Below, piece by piece: positions 1-7,982 of a stretch of DNA of 64,000 nt. Every line of letters begins with the position of its first letter. Position 1 is the first letter of the stretch. Source of the DNA: Calothrix sp. PCC 7716 (GTDB lineage Bacteria; Cyanobacteriota; Cyanobacteriia; Cyanobacteriales; Nostocaceae). The DNA lies in the NCBI RefSeq assembly GCF_019977735.1, contig NZ_AP025018.1, positions 7,692,580 through 7,756,579 of the forward strand, read 5' to 3'. A program made the translations under genes and the position numbers. Under the pieces are notes generated by a model. That model saw only the letters and a program-made list of their open reading frames with translations. It had not been told where the DNA came from and searched no databases.

Positions 1-1
1 A

Positions 2-910
2 TTAATATTGGCAAGAATTATTTTTGGCGCCGTTCCAGACCGTCAGATGCAGTATGTTGTTCTAGCTGCGATATGTGGAGTGATTTCTGTAGCTTCTTTA
101 TATTGGTGTGTGTTTGGAACACGTAAACGGGTTTTGGCTTTTGAAGCAAAGCGTATTCAAACCGAAGAAGAATCTGCTTTTTCAATAAAAGAGCAGCTAA
201 CAGCAGTTTTTACTAATATTCCTTTTTTATATGTAATTGGTATATATCTTTTTTCCTGGCTTGCCGTGCAAATCACTGCCAGCATTATTCCCTATTTTGT
301 TGTTGAGTGTATGGGTTTGAAAGAATCTGATGTACCAACGGTAATGATAGGGGTACAGGGTACTGCTTTACTAATGTTATTTGTATGGAGTGCTTTGAGT
401 AAGCGTGTTGGTAAAAAAATCGTTTACTTTTCGGGGATGACTTTGTGGATATTAGCAGCAGCAGGATTATATTTTTTACAGCCTGGTCAAATTGGGTTAA
501 TGTACGTTTTGGCGGTAATGGCAGGGTTTGGTGTTTCCACAGCATATCTTGTTCCTTGGTCGATGATTCCTGATGTGATTGAACTCGATGAACTTCAAAC
601 AGGACAGCGACGTGAGGGAATTTTCTATGGTTTTATGGTGTTATTGCAAAAATTTGGGTTAGCATTTGGTTTATTTGTTGTGGGTTTGTCGCTCGAAGCG
701 TCTGGTTTTAAAGCAGCAACTGCTGGAAGTGGCGCCTTACCAGTTCAACCAGAGTCAGCACTTCAAGCTATACGCATCGCGGTTGGTCCCCTGCCATTAG
801 TTTCACTAATATTAGGTTTGGTTTTAACTTACTTCTACCCCATCACGCGCGAAATGCACGCCGAAATATTATTAAAGTTAAAACAGCGTCAAGAAGCAAA
901 AGAGAATTAA
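2..910 (+). CDS. MFS/GPH-family sugar:cation symporter, 5'-truncated by the window edge
   Basis: This is the C-terminal part of a multi-helix transporter; the frame is open to the first bases of the window, so the true start lies upstream. Around 300 residues are visible with six or more hydrophobic segments. The stretch 'MIPDVIELDELQTGQRREG' followed by 'FYGFMVLLQKFG' is typical of the MelB-like glycoside-pentoside-hexuronide symporter group (MFS_2). These proteins move a sugar or related solute with a cation across the inner membrane; the substrate cannot be told from sequence. It is followed after 3 bases by a methyltransferase gene, so the two are probably co-transcribed. Confidence 0.85.
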   Translation, partial: LILARIIFGAVPDRQMQYVVLAAICGVISVASLYWCVFGTRKRVLAFEAKRIQTEEESAFSIKEQLTAVFTNIPFLYVIGIYLFSWLAVQITASIIPYFVVECMGLKESDVPTVMIGVQGTALLMLFVWSALSKRVGKKIVYFSGMTLWILAAAGLYFLQPGQIGLMYVLAVMAGFGVSTAYLVPWSMIPDVIELDELQTGQRREGIFYGFMVLLQKFGLAFGLFVVGLSLEASGFKAATAGSGALPVQPESALQAIRIAVGPLPLVSLILGLVLTYFYPITREMHAEILLKLKQRQEAKEN

Positions 911-913
911 TAT

Positions 914-1507
914 ATGCCAAACCCAGAATATTGGGAACAAAAGTACCAAGAACAAAATACTCGTTGGGATATTGGAGAAGCGGCGCCGCCATTTGTTAGT
1001 CTTTTATCTTCAGGTTCGGCACCTTTACCTGGACGTATTGCAGTACTAGGATGCGGGCGCGGTTATGATGCGGTACTATTTGCCAAACATGGTTTTGAAG
1101 TTACTGGGTTTGACTTTGCAACTTCCGCAATTGTGGAAGCGTCAAATATTGCTAAGTCAGCAAATTGTGACATTCAGTTTTTACAACGTGATATTTTTGA
1201 TTTACCTGCATATTTTATAGGTTACTTTGACTATATTCTTGAACATACCTGTTTTTGTGCCATTGATATAGAACGGCGCCTTTCTTATGTAGAAGTTGCA
1301 AGTTCCATACTTAAGCCACATGGTCAACTAATTGGGTTATTTTTTACACATAATCGTCCTGATGGACCTCCGTTTGGCGCCACTCCAGAGGAAATTAGAG
1401 AATATTTTCAGGATAATTTTAAGATTCATTATTTAAATCCAGTGACGAATTCAGTGCCATCGCGTCAAGGGGAGGAGCATTTGGGACTGTTTGAATTGAA
1501 TAAATGA
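914..1507 (+). CDS. TPMT-like SAM-dependent methyltransferase
   Basis: 197 residues, typical length for the thiopurine S-methyltransferase-like group of class I methyltransferases. The N-terminal 'YWEQKYQEQNTRWDIGEAAPP' region is characteristic (Trp-x-x-Gly substrate-side loop), and SAM motif I is 'VLGCGRGYD' at about residues 44-52 with an acidic residue at about 68 ('GFDFA'). Bacterial relatives methylate thiols, selenium or tellurium compounds or halides; the substrate here is unknown. The start ATG lies three bases after the transporter stop, which suggests translational coupling. Confidence 0.85.
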   Translation: MPNPEYWEQKYQEQNTRWDIGEAAPPFVSLLSSGSAPLPGRIAVLGCGRGYDAVLFAKHGFEVTGFDFATSAIVEASNIAKSANCDIQFLQRDIFDLPAYFIGYFDYILEHTCFCAIDIERRLSYVEVASSILKPHGQLIGLFFTHNRPDGPPFGATPEEIREYFQDNFKIHYLNPVTNSVPSRQGEEHLGLFELNK

Positions 1508-1633
1508 CGGTTATCTCTCTACTCTAAGCGGAAAAATACACCTTTCCTGACATGAAACAAATTGCAATAATACTTAATATTCTAGAATACTAGAATCATA
1601 AATATTAAGTAGCAAAAGCGCTGTAAATAATAG

Positions 1634-2314
1634 ATGGCTACTCCTAGTTTAGACGAACTATCTGCCCAGCTAGAAAGCTCTAGCTTACGTGACCGCATGG
1701 TTGCCCTTGCAAATTTGCGCGATGTTTCTGCTGAGGAAGCAGTACCCTTGATTAAGAAGGTGTTGAATGATGAATCGCTGCAAATTCGAGCGATGGCAGT
1801 TTTTGCACTTGGTATCAAGCAAACTGCTGAATCGTATCCAATTTTGGTAAATATCGTTGAAAACGACCCCGACTATAGTATTCGCGCTGATGCGGCAGGC
1901 GCCTTGGGATACTTAGAAGACAAACGCGCGTTTGAAGTGTTGGTACGGGTGTTTTATGAAGAGACTAATTGGTTAGTGAGATTTAGCGCTGCTGTAGCAT
2001 TGGGTAATTTAAAAGACCCGCGCGCACGTGAAGCATTAATTAGCGCGTTAGATGGGCCAGAAGTAGTATTGCAGCAAGCGGCAATAGCTGCGCTTGGTGA
2101 AATTAAAGATGTAACCGCAGTAGATGAAATACTTCGCTTTGCTCAAGCGGAAGATTGGTTAGTGCGTCAGCGACTAGCAGAAGCTTTAGGAAATCTTCCT
2201 AGTCCAAAAAGCGTTTCAGCATTGAAATATCTTGAAAAAGACAGTCATTATCACGTTTCTGAGTCTGCTAAAATTTCTTTAAAACGCCTAGAAGAAGCAG
2301 GTTATCCAGTTTAA
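1634..2314 (+). CDS. HEAT-repeat protein, NblB / phycobilin-lyase-like
   Basis: 226 residues made almost entirely of HEAT-like helical repeats of about 31 residues; motifs such as 'SIRADAAGALGYL', 'WLVRFSAAVALGNL' and 'WLVRQRLAEALGNL' recur. Length and repeat pattern fit the cyanobacterial NblB-like proteins, which derive from the CpcE/CpcF lyase fold and take part in phycobilisome turnover under nutrient stress. The next gene downstream is a CpcS/CpeS-type lyase, which supports a role in phycobiliprotein metabolism. The specific name NblB is an inference; a generic CpcE/F-like lyase subunit is the alternative. Confidence 0.75.
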   Translation: MATPSLDELSAQLESSSLRDRMVALANLRDVSAEEAVPLIKKVLNDESLQIRAMAVFALGIKQTAESYPILVNIVENDPDYSIRADAAGALGYLEDKRAFEVLVRVFYEETNWLVRFSAAVALGNLKDPRAREALISALDGPEVVLQQAAIAALGEIKDVTAVDEILRFAQAEDWLVRQRLAEALGNLPSPKSVSALKYLEKDSHYHVSESAKISLKRLEEAGYPV

Positions 2315-2322
2315 AGAAGTAC

Positions 2323-2373
2323 ACTCGTTGTAAGCACTCGTTGTAAGCACTCGTTGTAAGCACTTCAGTGCTT
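2323..2373 (+). repeat. Three tandem 13-bp units ending in a hairpin
   Basis: Three perfect copies of ACTCGTTGTAAGC lie at 2323-2335, 2336-2348 and 2349-2361. The last runs into the hairpin AAGCAC-TTCA-GTGCTT (2358-2373). The same design with two units recurs at 51366-51403, so this is a dispersed element. It sits directly after the HEAT-repeat gene and may act as a 3' end stabiliser. Confidence 0.85.
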
Positions 2374-2430
2374 TCCCCATAAAGACTGAAGTTTTTACTA
2401 CCTTAATGCTCAATAATAAAAACTAGAAGA

Positions 2431-2448
2431 TAAGGACTAAAGTCCTTA
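2431..2448. repeat. Short palindrome TAAGGACT-AA-AGTCCTTA
   Basis: Perfect 8-bp arms around a 2-base centre, about 35 bases upstream of the CpcS-like gene. It resembles small hairpin repeats scattered in filamentous cyanobacterial genomes. An operator role for the downstream gene is possible but unsupported. Confidence 0.6.
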
Positions 2449-2482
2449 ATACGAACATCATTTAATTAAGGCGTTATCAACA

Positions 2483-3037
2483 ATGAATATTCAAGACTTT
2501 TTTGAATTAAGTGCCGGAAAATGGTTTGCCCATCGTACTGTTCAAGACTTAGGCGCCAATAAAGCAAACGAAGCTAAATCAGAAATTGTTATAGAAAAAT
2601 TACCAGCAACTCACTCTGATGTAGTGAAACTTTGCGAAGTTTTACAAGTAAACTCCAATTCTTCTGTTGTTGCAGCTAAGGTTAATTGGAATGATACAAC
2701 TAAACTGAACGAAAAAAACGTAGGTACAACAGTTTTAGTTTTAGTTCCTGGCAATAATGCTGATGAGGGTAAGCTGTTACGTCAGGTTAGTAACGAAGAT
2801 AAACCTTCGCTAGGTCAATATAAATTAGGTGAAGATAAAGCATTATCTCTATCCTTTGAATCTGGCACAACTTCTTATGAAGAACGTTTGTGGTTTGCTA
2901 GCGATAATCTGAGAATGCGCGTTAATGTCATTAAACAAGCGGGTGGTGTAAATACTACCTCTTTCACTACCGAAATACGTATGGGTGTTCCTCCTGTTAA
3001 GGAATCGAAAACTGCAAGTTCAGCAAACCCTAGTTAA
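2483..3037 (+). CDS. CpcS/CpeS-family phycobiliprotein lyase
   Basis: 184 residues. The opening 'MNIQDFFELSAGKWFAHRT' matches the conserved start of CpcS/CpeS lipocalin-like bilin lyases, which attach phycocyanobilin or phycoerythrobilin to a cysteine of phycobiliprotein subunits; the 'SYEERLWFASDNLRMR' stretch near residue 130-147 is the second conserved block. The tail after about residue 170 (Lys/Ser/Ala-rich) looks disordered. Which phycobiliprotein and bilin it uses cannot be told. A GC-rich hairpin follows 14 bases after the stop. Confidence 0.85.
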   Translation: MNIQDFFELSAGKWFAHRTVQDLGANKANEAKSEIVIEKLPATHSDVVKLCEVLQVNSNSSVVAAKVNWNDTTKLNEKNVGTTVLVLVPGNNADEGKLLRQVSNEDKPSLGQYKLGEDKALSLSFESGTTSYEERLWFASDNLRMRVNVIKQAGGVNTTSFTTEIRMGVPPVKESKTASSANPS

Positions 3038-3051
3038 AGATGATCCACCAA

Positions 3052-3074
3052 CCCCCCGTGAGTTCGGGGGGCTA
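3052..3074 (+). terminator. Hairpin terminator after the CpcS-like gene
   Basis: CCCCCCG-TGAGTT-CGGGGGG gives a perfect 7-bp GC stem at 3052-3071, followed by CTAAAAATAG. No T-run follows on the plus strand. It separates the CpcS-like gene from the convergent DUF4058 gene. Confidence 0.6.
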
Positions 3075-3093
3075 AAAATAGCTTTGTTTCCCC

Positions 3094-3816
3094 TTACCTT
3101 AAACCTTGCTGTTGCAATAAATTCCCTGCCCAAGCTGTATCAGTTTTAGATAATTTCGGCGCCGGGTCGCTGGTATAATCTATTGCTACATAAAAACCTG
3201 CTCGGTCATAGATTTGATTTATTAATAATTGTAAATCTACTAACGGTTCATTATCACCTGCACGTAAAGGTAATGGAAATTGAGGAATAGCTTCTTGAAG
3301 TTCAAAAGGGTATAACTCAGCTTTTGGACGGTAATTACTACGACTAACTAAAATGCGGTAGCTACTAGGAATCTCTTTACCACTTATTGGCATTGGCTTT
3401 CCACTTCTTAACAAGTCAATTTCAACAAGATGAGTTGCACTGCCTAAGATTTTCTGACGTTTGTTTTCATATGCAATTCGTCCTTCTTTAGAGAGTTTAT
3501 TTTTTGGTGAAAGAAGCTCAATAACAGTAATCACTTCACCAGTTCCTACTTCTCTAACTTCTAAATATCCCTCCATTACTTCTTCAGCTATGGGAATATT
3601 TACATTTATAATATTTATAGGTTTATTTGGCGCCGATACGACTGATAAAGATTCTTTGTTTAATTGATATACTCGCTTTTCAATGGCAACTCGGTATTTA
3701 AGCAGTACTTGTGGGGAAATAGCATCAGAGATTGCCACTATTAAACGACTGTGGACTTCTGGCCACAGGTCACTATTCTCAAGATAAGGATTCATTCCAG
3801 GGAATGGAGAAACCAT
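3094..3816 (-). CDS. DUF4058 family protein, copy 1
   Basis: 240 residues with the family hallmark start 'MVSPFPGMNPYLE', then 'VAIEKRVYQL' and the core 'VITVIELLSPKNK' ... 'HLVEIDLLRSGKPMP'. The function of DUF4058 is not known. The Glu/Asp-rich core 'IELLSP' and 'EIDLL' with nearby Lys resembles, loosely, PD-(D/E)xK nuclease-like folds such as Uma2; this is only an inference. It is the shortest and most divergent of three adjacent paralogues, lacking the Ser/Thr/Val-rich insertion of about 20 residues seen in the other two. Confidence 0.85.
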   Translation of the reverse strand: MVSPFPGMNPYLENSDLWPEVHSRLIVAISDAISPQVLLKYRVAIEKRVYQLNKESLSVVSAPNKPINIINVNIPIAEEVMEGYLEVREVGTGEVITVIELLSPKNKLSKEGRIAYENKRQKILGSATHLVEIDLLRSGKPMPISGKEIPSSYRILVSRSNYRPKAELYPFELQEAIPQFPLPLRAGDNEPLVDLQLLINQIYDRAGFYVAIDYTSDPAPKLSKTDTAWAGNLLQQQGLR

Positions 3817-3858
3817 AAGTATTTATTTTAAATTTTTCTTAAATCAATTGTAATTTAA

Positions 3859-4650
3859 TCAGCGTAAACCTTGCTGGCGCAATAAATTATCTGCCCAAGT
3901 TTCATCTGCCTGAGATAATTCAGGTATTGGCTTACGTGTATAATCTATTCTCATATCTAAACCGGCTCGGTCATAAACTTCTTGTATTAAAGTTTGTAAA
4001 TCTAATAATGGTTCGGTATCTCCTTGACGTAAAGGTAAAGAAAAAGCTGGTATTGGTTCGGTTAGTTCAAACGGGTATAATTCAGCTTTAGGACGGTAAT
4101 CGCTACGACTTACCAAAATTCGGTAGTTACTGTTAATAAATCTACCCACCATTGGCATGGGTTTTCCACCTCGTAGCAAGTCAATTTCGACAAGATGAGT
4201 TTCGCTACTTAATACTTTTTGACGTTTAGTTTCGTAAGCTTTTCGTCCATCTCCTACGCGCTTATTCTTTGGAGAGAGAATTTCTATTGTTGTTACAACT
4301 TCGCCTGTTTCAACTTCTCGTACTTCTAGATACCCTTCTCTTTCTTCCTCTGGCATTGGAATTGATACGGTTACAGGTAATCGTGGGGGTGAAGCAACTG
4401 CCACGACGGTCGAGGTAACTGCGTCATTAGAGTCAGTTTTGGAACGTCCCACAGACACATCCGGTATTCCGACTAAAACTGTTTCTTCTCCAGTAGTTTG
4501 ATAAACACGCTTTTCTATAGCCACGATGTATTTAGGACGCAATTGACGAACTAATTCATCAGCAATAAGCGTGATTAACCGAACATGGACTTCTGACCAA
4601 AGGTCGGGGTTTTCGAGATAGGGATTCATTCCCGGAAATGGAGAAAGCAT
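3859..4650 (-). CDS. DUF4058 family protein, copy 2
   Basis: 263 residues from the ATG that gives 'MLSPFPGMNPYLENPDLW'. A longer reading from 4764 is open, but its extra N-terminus is encoded by the duplicated flanking DNA also found upstream of copy 3, so the shorter start is preferred. Core motifs are 'IEILSPKNKR' and 'HLVEIDLLRGGKPMP', ending in 'LLRQQGLR'. It is nearly identical to copy 3 over most of its length, showing a recent tandem duplication. Confidence 0.85.
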   Translation of the reverse strand: MLSPFPGMNPYLENPDLWSEVHVRLITLIADELVRQLRPKYIVAIEKRVYQTTGEETVLVGIPDVSVGRSKTDSNDAVTSTVVAVASPPRLPVTVSIPMPEEEREGYLEVREVETGEVVTTIEILSPKNKRVGDGRKAYETKRQKVLSSETHLVEIDLLRGGKPMPMVGRFINSNYRILVSRSDYRPKAELYPFELTEPIPAFSLPLRQGDTEPLLDLQTLIQEVYDRAGLDMRIDYTRKPIPELSQADETWADNLLRQQGLR

Positions 4651-4756
4651 ATGGTTACGCTGGATGAACGATGTAAAATGACAGGCGCCATTCAAAATAA
4701 TCGTAGCAAGATGTGAGCCTCCGACTGGCGCCCTTCGCGCTCCAGTAAAATATAGG

Positions 4757-4811
4757 ACTTGCACATCTTTCTGAAACCCTTGCTATATATAGGATTTTAG
4801 AATGTGCAAGT
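4757..4811. repeat. 55-bp element with 10-bp terminal inverted repeats
   Basis: ACTTGCACAT at 4757-4766 is matched by ATGTGCAAGT at 4802-4811, with 35 bases between. It sits between duplicated DUF4058 copies 2 and 3. It could be a miniature inverted-repeat element or a hairpin; no target duplication is evident. Confidence 0.5.
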
Positions 4812-4852
4812 TAGGAGTTAAGCAACGTTTTCTTAAATCAATTGTAATTTAA

Positions 4853-5641
4853 TCAACGTAAACCTTGCTGGCGTAATAAATTATCTACCCAAGTTTCATC
4901 AGCTTCAGATAATTCAGGTATAGGTTTACGTGTATAATTTATAGCCATGTCTAAGCCTGCACGATCATAAACTTCTTGTATTAAAGTTTGTAAATTTAAT
5001 AATGGTTCAGTATCACCTTGACGTAAAGGTAATGGAAAAGATGGTATTGGTTCAGTTAGTTCAAATGGGTATAATTCAGCTTTAGGACGGTAATCGCTAC
5101 GACTTACCAAAATTCGGTAGCTAGTGTTAATAAACCTACCTACTATTGGCATTGGTTTTCCACCTCGTAGCAAATCAATTTCAACAAGATGAGTATCGCT
5201 ACTTAATACTTTTTGACGTTTAGTTTCGTAAGCTTTTCGTCCATCTCCCGCGCGCTTGTTCTTTGGAGAGAGAATTTCTATTGTTGTTACAACTGCTCCG
5301 GTTTCAACTTCTCGTACTTCCAGGTATCCTTCTCTTTCTTCCTCTGGCATTGGAATTGTTACAGTTACAGGTTTTGCTGGAGGTGAAGCAAGTGCTACAG
5401 TCGAAGCGGTTTTGTCATTAGAGTCGGTTTTGGAACGTGCTACAGACACATCCGGTATTCCTACTAAAACAGTTTCTTCTCCAACCGTTTGATAGACACG
5501 CTTTTCTATAGCTACCCGATATTTAGGACGTAGATGAGGAACTAAGCTATAAGCCATGAGTGCAATTAACCCGTGATGGACTTCTGCCCAAAGGTCAGGG
5601 TTTTCGAGGTAGGGATTCATTCCCGGAAATGGAGAAAGCAT
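4853..5641 (-). CDS. DUF4058 family protein, copy 3
   Basis: 262 residues from 'MLSPFPGMNPYLENPDLW'. Same architecture as copy 2, with 'IEILSPKNKR' and 'HLVEIDLLRGGKPMP'. The frame is open to 5746 and would overlap the upstream protease gene, which again favours the internal ATG. Differences from copy 2 are mostly conservative and clustered at residues 30-45 and in the Ser/Ala/Pro-rich insertion at about 85-110. About 80 bases separate it from the protease gene on the same strand. Confidence 0.85.
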   Translation of the reverse strand: MLSPFPGMNPYLENPDLWAEVHHGLIALMAYSLVPHLRPKYRVAIEKRVYQTVGEETVLVGIPDVSVARSKTDSNDKTASTVALASPPAKPVTVTIPMPEEEREGYLEVREVETGAVVTTIEILSPKNKRAGDGRKAYETKRQKVLSSDTHLVEIDLLRGGKPMPIVGRFINTSYRILVSRSDYRPKAELYPFELTEPIPSFPLPLRQGDTEPLLNLQTLIQEVYDRAGLDMAINYTRKPIPELSEADETWVDNLLRQQGLR

Positions 5642-5723
5642 ATGGTTACGCTGGATGAACGATGTAAAATGACAGGCGCCCTGTGAACTGTCACTAAACA
5701 ATCGTACCAACTTTTCCAAATTA

Positions 5724-7199
5724 TTAAAGACCCAAAAGTCGTACAAAGACGTTTGGTAATGGCAAGACGATGAGTATTAGTAAAGCTATTGAAAGAATTC
5801 CTAAAATGTCACGCTGGTTATTAAGTTCTGTTACATCGTTTAATGCTGGCTCGTCAATTAAAGGTACAAATATCAAAATGATTGCCCACAGTAAAAACCC
5901 TGGTTGTACCAATGCCAGTAATAACAGTAAGAAACGCGCGATTTGACCGATAATAATGGCGTTTTTTTGTCCAAACATGGCGTGGATAATATGACCACCA
6001 TCAAGTTGACCTACTGGTACTAAATTTAATGCTGTTACTACTAAACCTAATAACCCAGCAAATGCAACTGGATGTAAATCAATCGCCGTTTTGGTAATTA
6101 ATTGATTGCCTAAGACTAATTTTGATATTAATGCTAGCAGTATTGAGTATCTGGGGTTGAGAGAATCTGGGTTAAATAATCCTGATTGTTCGGTTAAAGG
6201 AATAATCGTTGAATTTGCTAATCCCCACGCGAGTATTGGTAAAGTCGCGATAAAGCCAGCTAATGGCCCAGCAACACTAGTATCAAATAATGCTTTGCGG
6301 TTCGGAACTGGACTCCGCATTTGAATAAAGGCGCCAAAAGTTCCTAAAAATAGTGGCATTGGTATAAAGTATGGTAGTGTCGCACGAATTTTGTAGCGTC
6401 TGGCTGTAATGTAGTGACCTAATTCGTGAATTCCCAATATTGTTAATAATGCTAGAGCGTAAGGTAATCCTTGTAACAATACACCCGAATTTTGTCTTAG
6501 TTGTTGTGCTTCAACTCCAGCAATTCTTGCTCCTACCAAAGTAGTTGTCATTAGGGTTGCAAATAGTAAACCTAACGCTAATCCAGGTCGTGTTAATTTT
6601 TCGGAACTATTCTGATATTTAGCTAATTGAGTGTTAGGGACTAATACAAATATTGGTTTTCCGTTAAAACCTTCTTGAAGCATTACTAAAAAACGGTCGC
6701 CAAATTCCGCTTCGACGTTTTCTTTAATTTGTGAGTAAGCCAAGGTTGCATCTGTCCGCAGTTGACCTTTACAAATCACTGCTTGTGGTCGATATTCTAT
6801 ATCTTGAAGGTAATATAACGACCAAGGAAAACAATTTCTTAATTGAGCTTCTTCGTCTGGTTTAATTGGACGTACTGATACAGACGATTCTGCTACTTGA
6901 TGAATAGCTAATTGAGGTTGAGGTGTTGCTGATTGAGTTTGGGTGACTTCACTCGGGCGGCGCCCTATTTGAAATAATACCCAGTATAAAATAGGGCTAA
7001 TTACTAAAGGAGCAATCATTAATGCCCTAGGTGGACGGACTTGTACACCATACACAGCAGACCATGCAGTCCAAATGAGTGGTGGCGCCATTAGTACCAA
7101 CCATAACAGCCAAACAGGTGTTCTGGTAATTCGGGCAACACTGCGCTGCACCATGAAATAAGTAATTATTCCCAGTAAAACGAGAAACCAAAATGTCAT
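5724..7199 (-). CDS. Site-2 protease family (M50) membrane metalloprotease, EGY-like
   Basis: 491 residues. The zinc-binding helix is 'HELGHY' at about residues 257-262 and the second metal site is 'NLVPVGQLDGGH' at about 390-402, both textbook M50 motifs inside hydrophobic helices. The N-terminus has two membrane segments, then a soluble domain (about 110-210) as in plant chloroplast EGY1-type proteases and their cyanobacterial homologues. It should cleave transmembrane substrates in the inner or thylakoid membrane; the substrate is unknown. It is read on the minus strand upstream of the DUF4058 genes. Confidence 0.9.
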   Translation of the reverse strand: MTFWFLVLLGIITYFMVQRSVARITRTPVWLLWLVLMAPPLIWTAWSAVYGVQVRPPRALMIAPLVISPILYWVLFQIGRRPSEVTQTQSATPQPQLAIHQVAESSVSVRPIKPDEEAQLRNCFPWSLYYLQDIEYRPQAVICKGQLRTDATLAYSQIKENVEAEFGDRFLVMLQEGFNGKPIFVLVPNTQLAKYQNSSEKLTRPGLALGLLFATLMTTTLVGARIAGVEAQQLRQNSGVLLQGLPYALALLTILGIHELGHYITARRYKIRATLPYFIPMPLFLGTFGAFIQMRSPVPNRKALFDTSVAGPLAGFIATLPILAWGLANSTIIPLTEQSGLFNPDSLNPRYSILLALISKLVLGNQLITKTAIDLHPVAFAGLLGLVVTALNLVPVGQLDGGHIIHAMFGQKNAIIIGQIARFLLLLLALVQPGFLLWAIILIFVPLIDEPALNDVTELNNQRDILGILSIALLILIVLPLPNVFVRLLGL

Positions 7200-7281
7200 C
7201 TTATTTTTATATATTTTGAATCGTTATAACCTGATAAAAGCAACATTTACACAAACACTCCTCTTAAAATAAGTTCTTCCC

Positions 7282-7947
7282 ATGTCTCAAGAGAATCAAG
7301 ACAAAAACCAAACAGTCAAGCAACCACGGGTTATACTTGATACCATTTATGCCTTTGCACCGAATCGGGACACTTTGGGAGGAACTGCTTACCTCATTGT
7401 AAGAAATGAAGGTAACATATTAGTCGATTGTCCAGCGAAGGATGATACAAACCAGGATTTTATCAAAGCACATGGTGGGGTACGTTGGCTATTTATTACT
7501 CACCGCACAGCGATTGGTAAAACTGCTGAACTAAAACTTGCGCTTAACTGCGAAGTCATTATCCAAGAACAAGAAGCTTATTTGTTACCTGAAGTAGAAT
7601 TAACTACTTTTAATCAAGAGTTAAGCTTGGACTCAACCTTGCAGTTGATTTGGACACCTGGACATTCTCCTGGTTCCTCTTGTCTCTACTATAGCGATTT
7701 TGGAGGGATATTATTTTCTGGGCGCCATATACTTCCTGACGGTTCGGGTAAACCAATGCCATTGCGAACCGCTAAAACTTTTCATTGGAAACGTCAACTC
7801 AAAAGTTTACAGTTACTATTGGAACGTTTCTCCCCTGATACACTGCAATACTTATGTCCTGGTGCAAATACAGGGTTCCTTCGAGGTAAAGGAATTATCG
7901 ATAATGCCTACAATCAAATTAGTGATGGGATGCACGAATTTTTGTAG
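7282..7947 (+). CDS. MBL-fold protein lacking the HxHxDH motif
   Basis: 221 residues with the metallo-beta-lactamase fold outline: 'GTAYLIVRNEGNILVDCP' strands, a 'LFITHR' strand end, 'WTPGHSPGS' and a late 'GILFSGRHIL' segment. Where active members have HxHxDH this protein has 'THRTAIGK', so the main metal-binding cluster is absent while the later GHSPGS histidine remains. It may be a non-catalytic or altered-metal member. The stop codon lies within the start of a 28-bp perfect palindrome. Confidence 0.8.
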   Translation: MSQENQDKNQTVKQPRVILDTIYAFAPNRDTLGGTAYLIVRNEGNILVDCPAKDDTNQDFIKAHGGVRWLFITHRTAIGKTAELKLALNCEVIIQEQEAYLLPEVELTTFNQELSLDSTLQLIWTPGHSPGSSCLYYSDFGGILFSGRHILPDGSGKPMPLRTAKTFHWKRQLKSLQLLLERFSPDTLQYLCPGANTGFLRGKGIIDNAYNQISDGMHEFL

Positions 7948-7971
7948 AGACGTTACATGTAACGTCTCTAC
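7944..7971. repeat. 28-bp perfect palindrome, copy 1 of 3
   Basis: GTAGAGACGTTACA followed by its exact reverse complement. It begins inside the stop codon of the MBL-fold gene and lies between that gene and the convergent ctpA, so it may serve as a bidirectional 3' hairpin. Further copies lie at 16950-16977 and 24943-24970. Confidence 0.9.
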
Positions 7972-7982
7972 GACAGGAAATA

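Noticed and set aside
4651-4764. N-terminal extension of DUF4058 copy 2
   Set aside because: Encoded by duplicated flanking DNA and not shared by copy 1; the internal MLSPFPGMNPYLE start fits the family.
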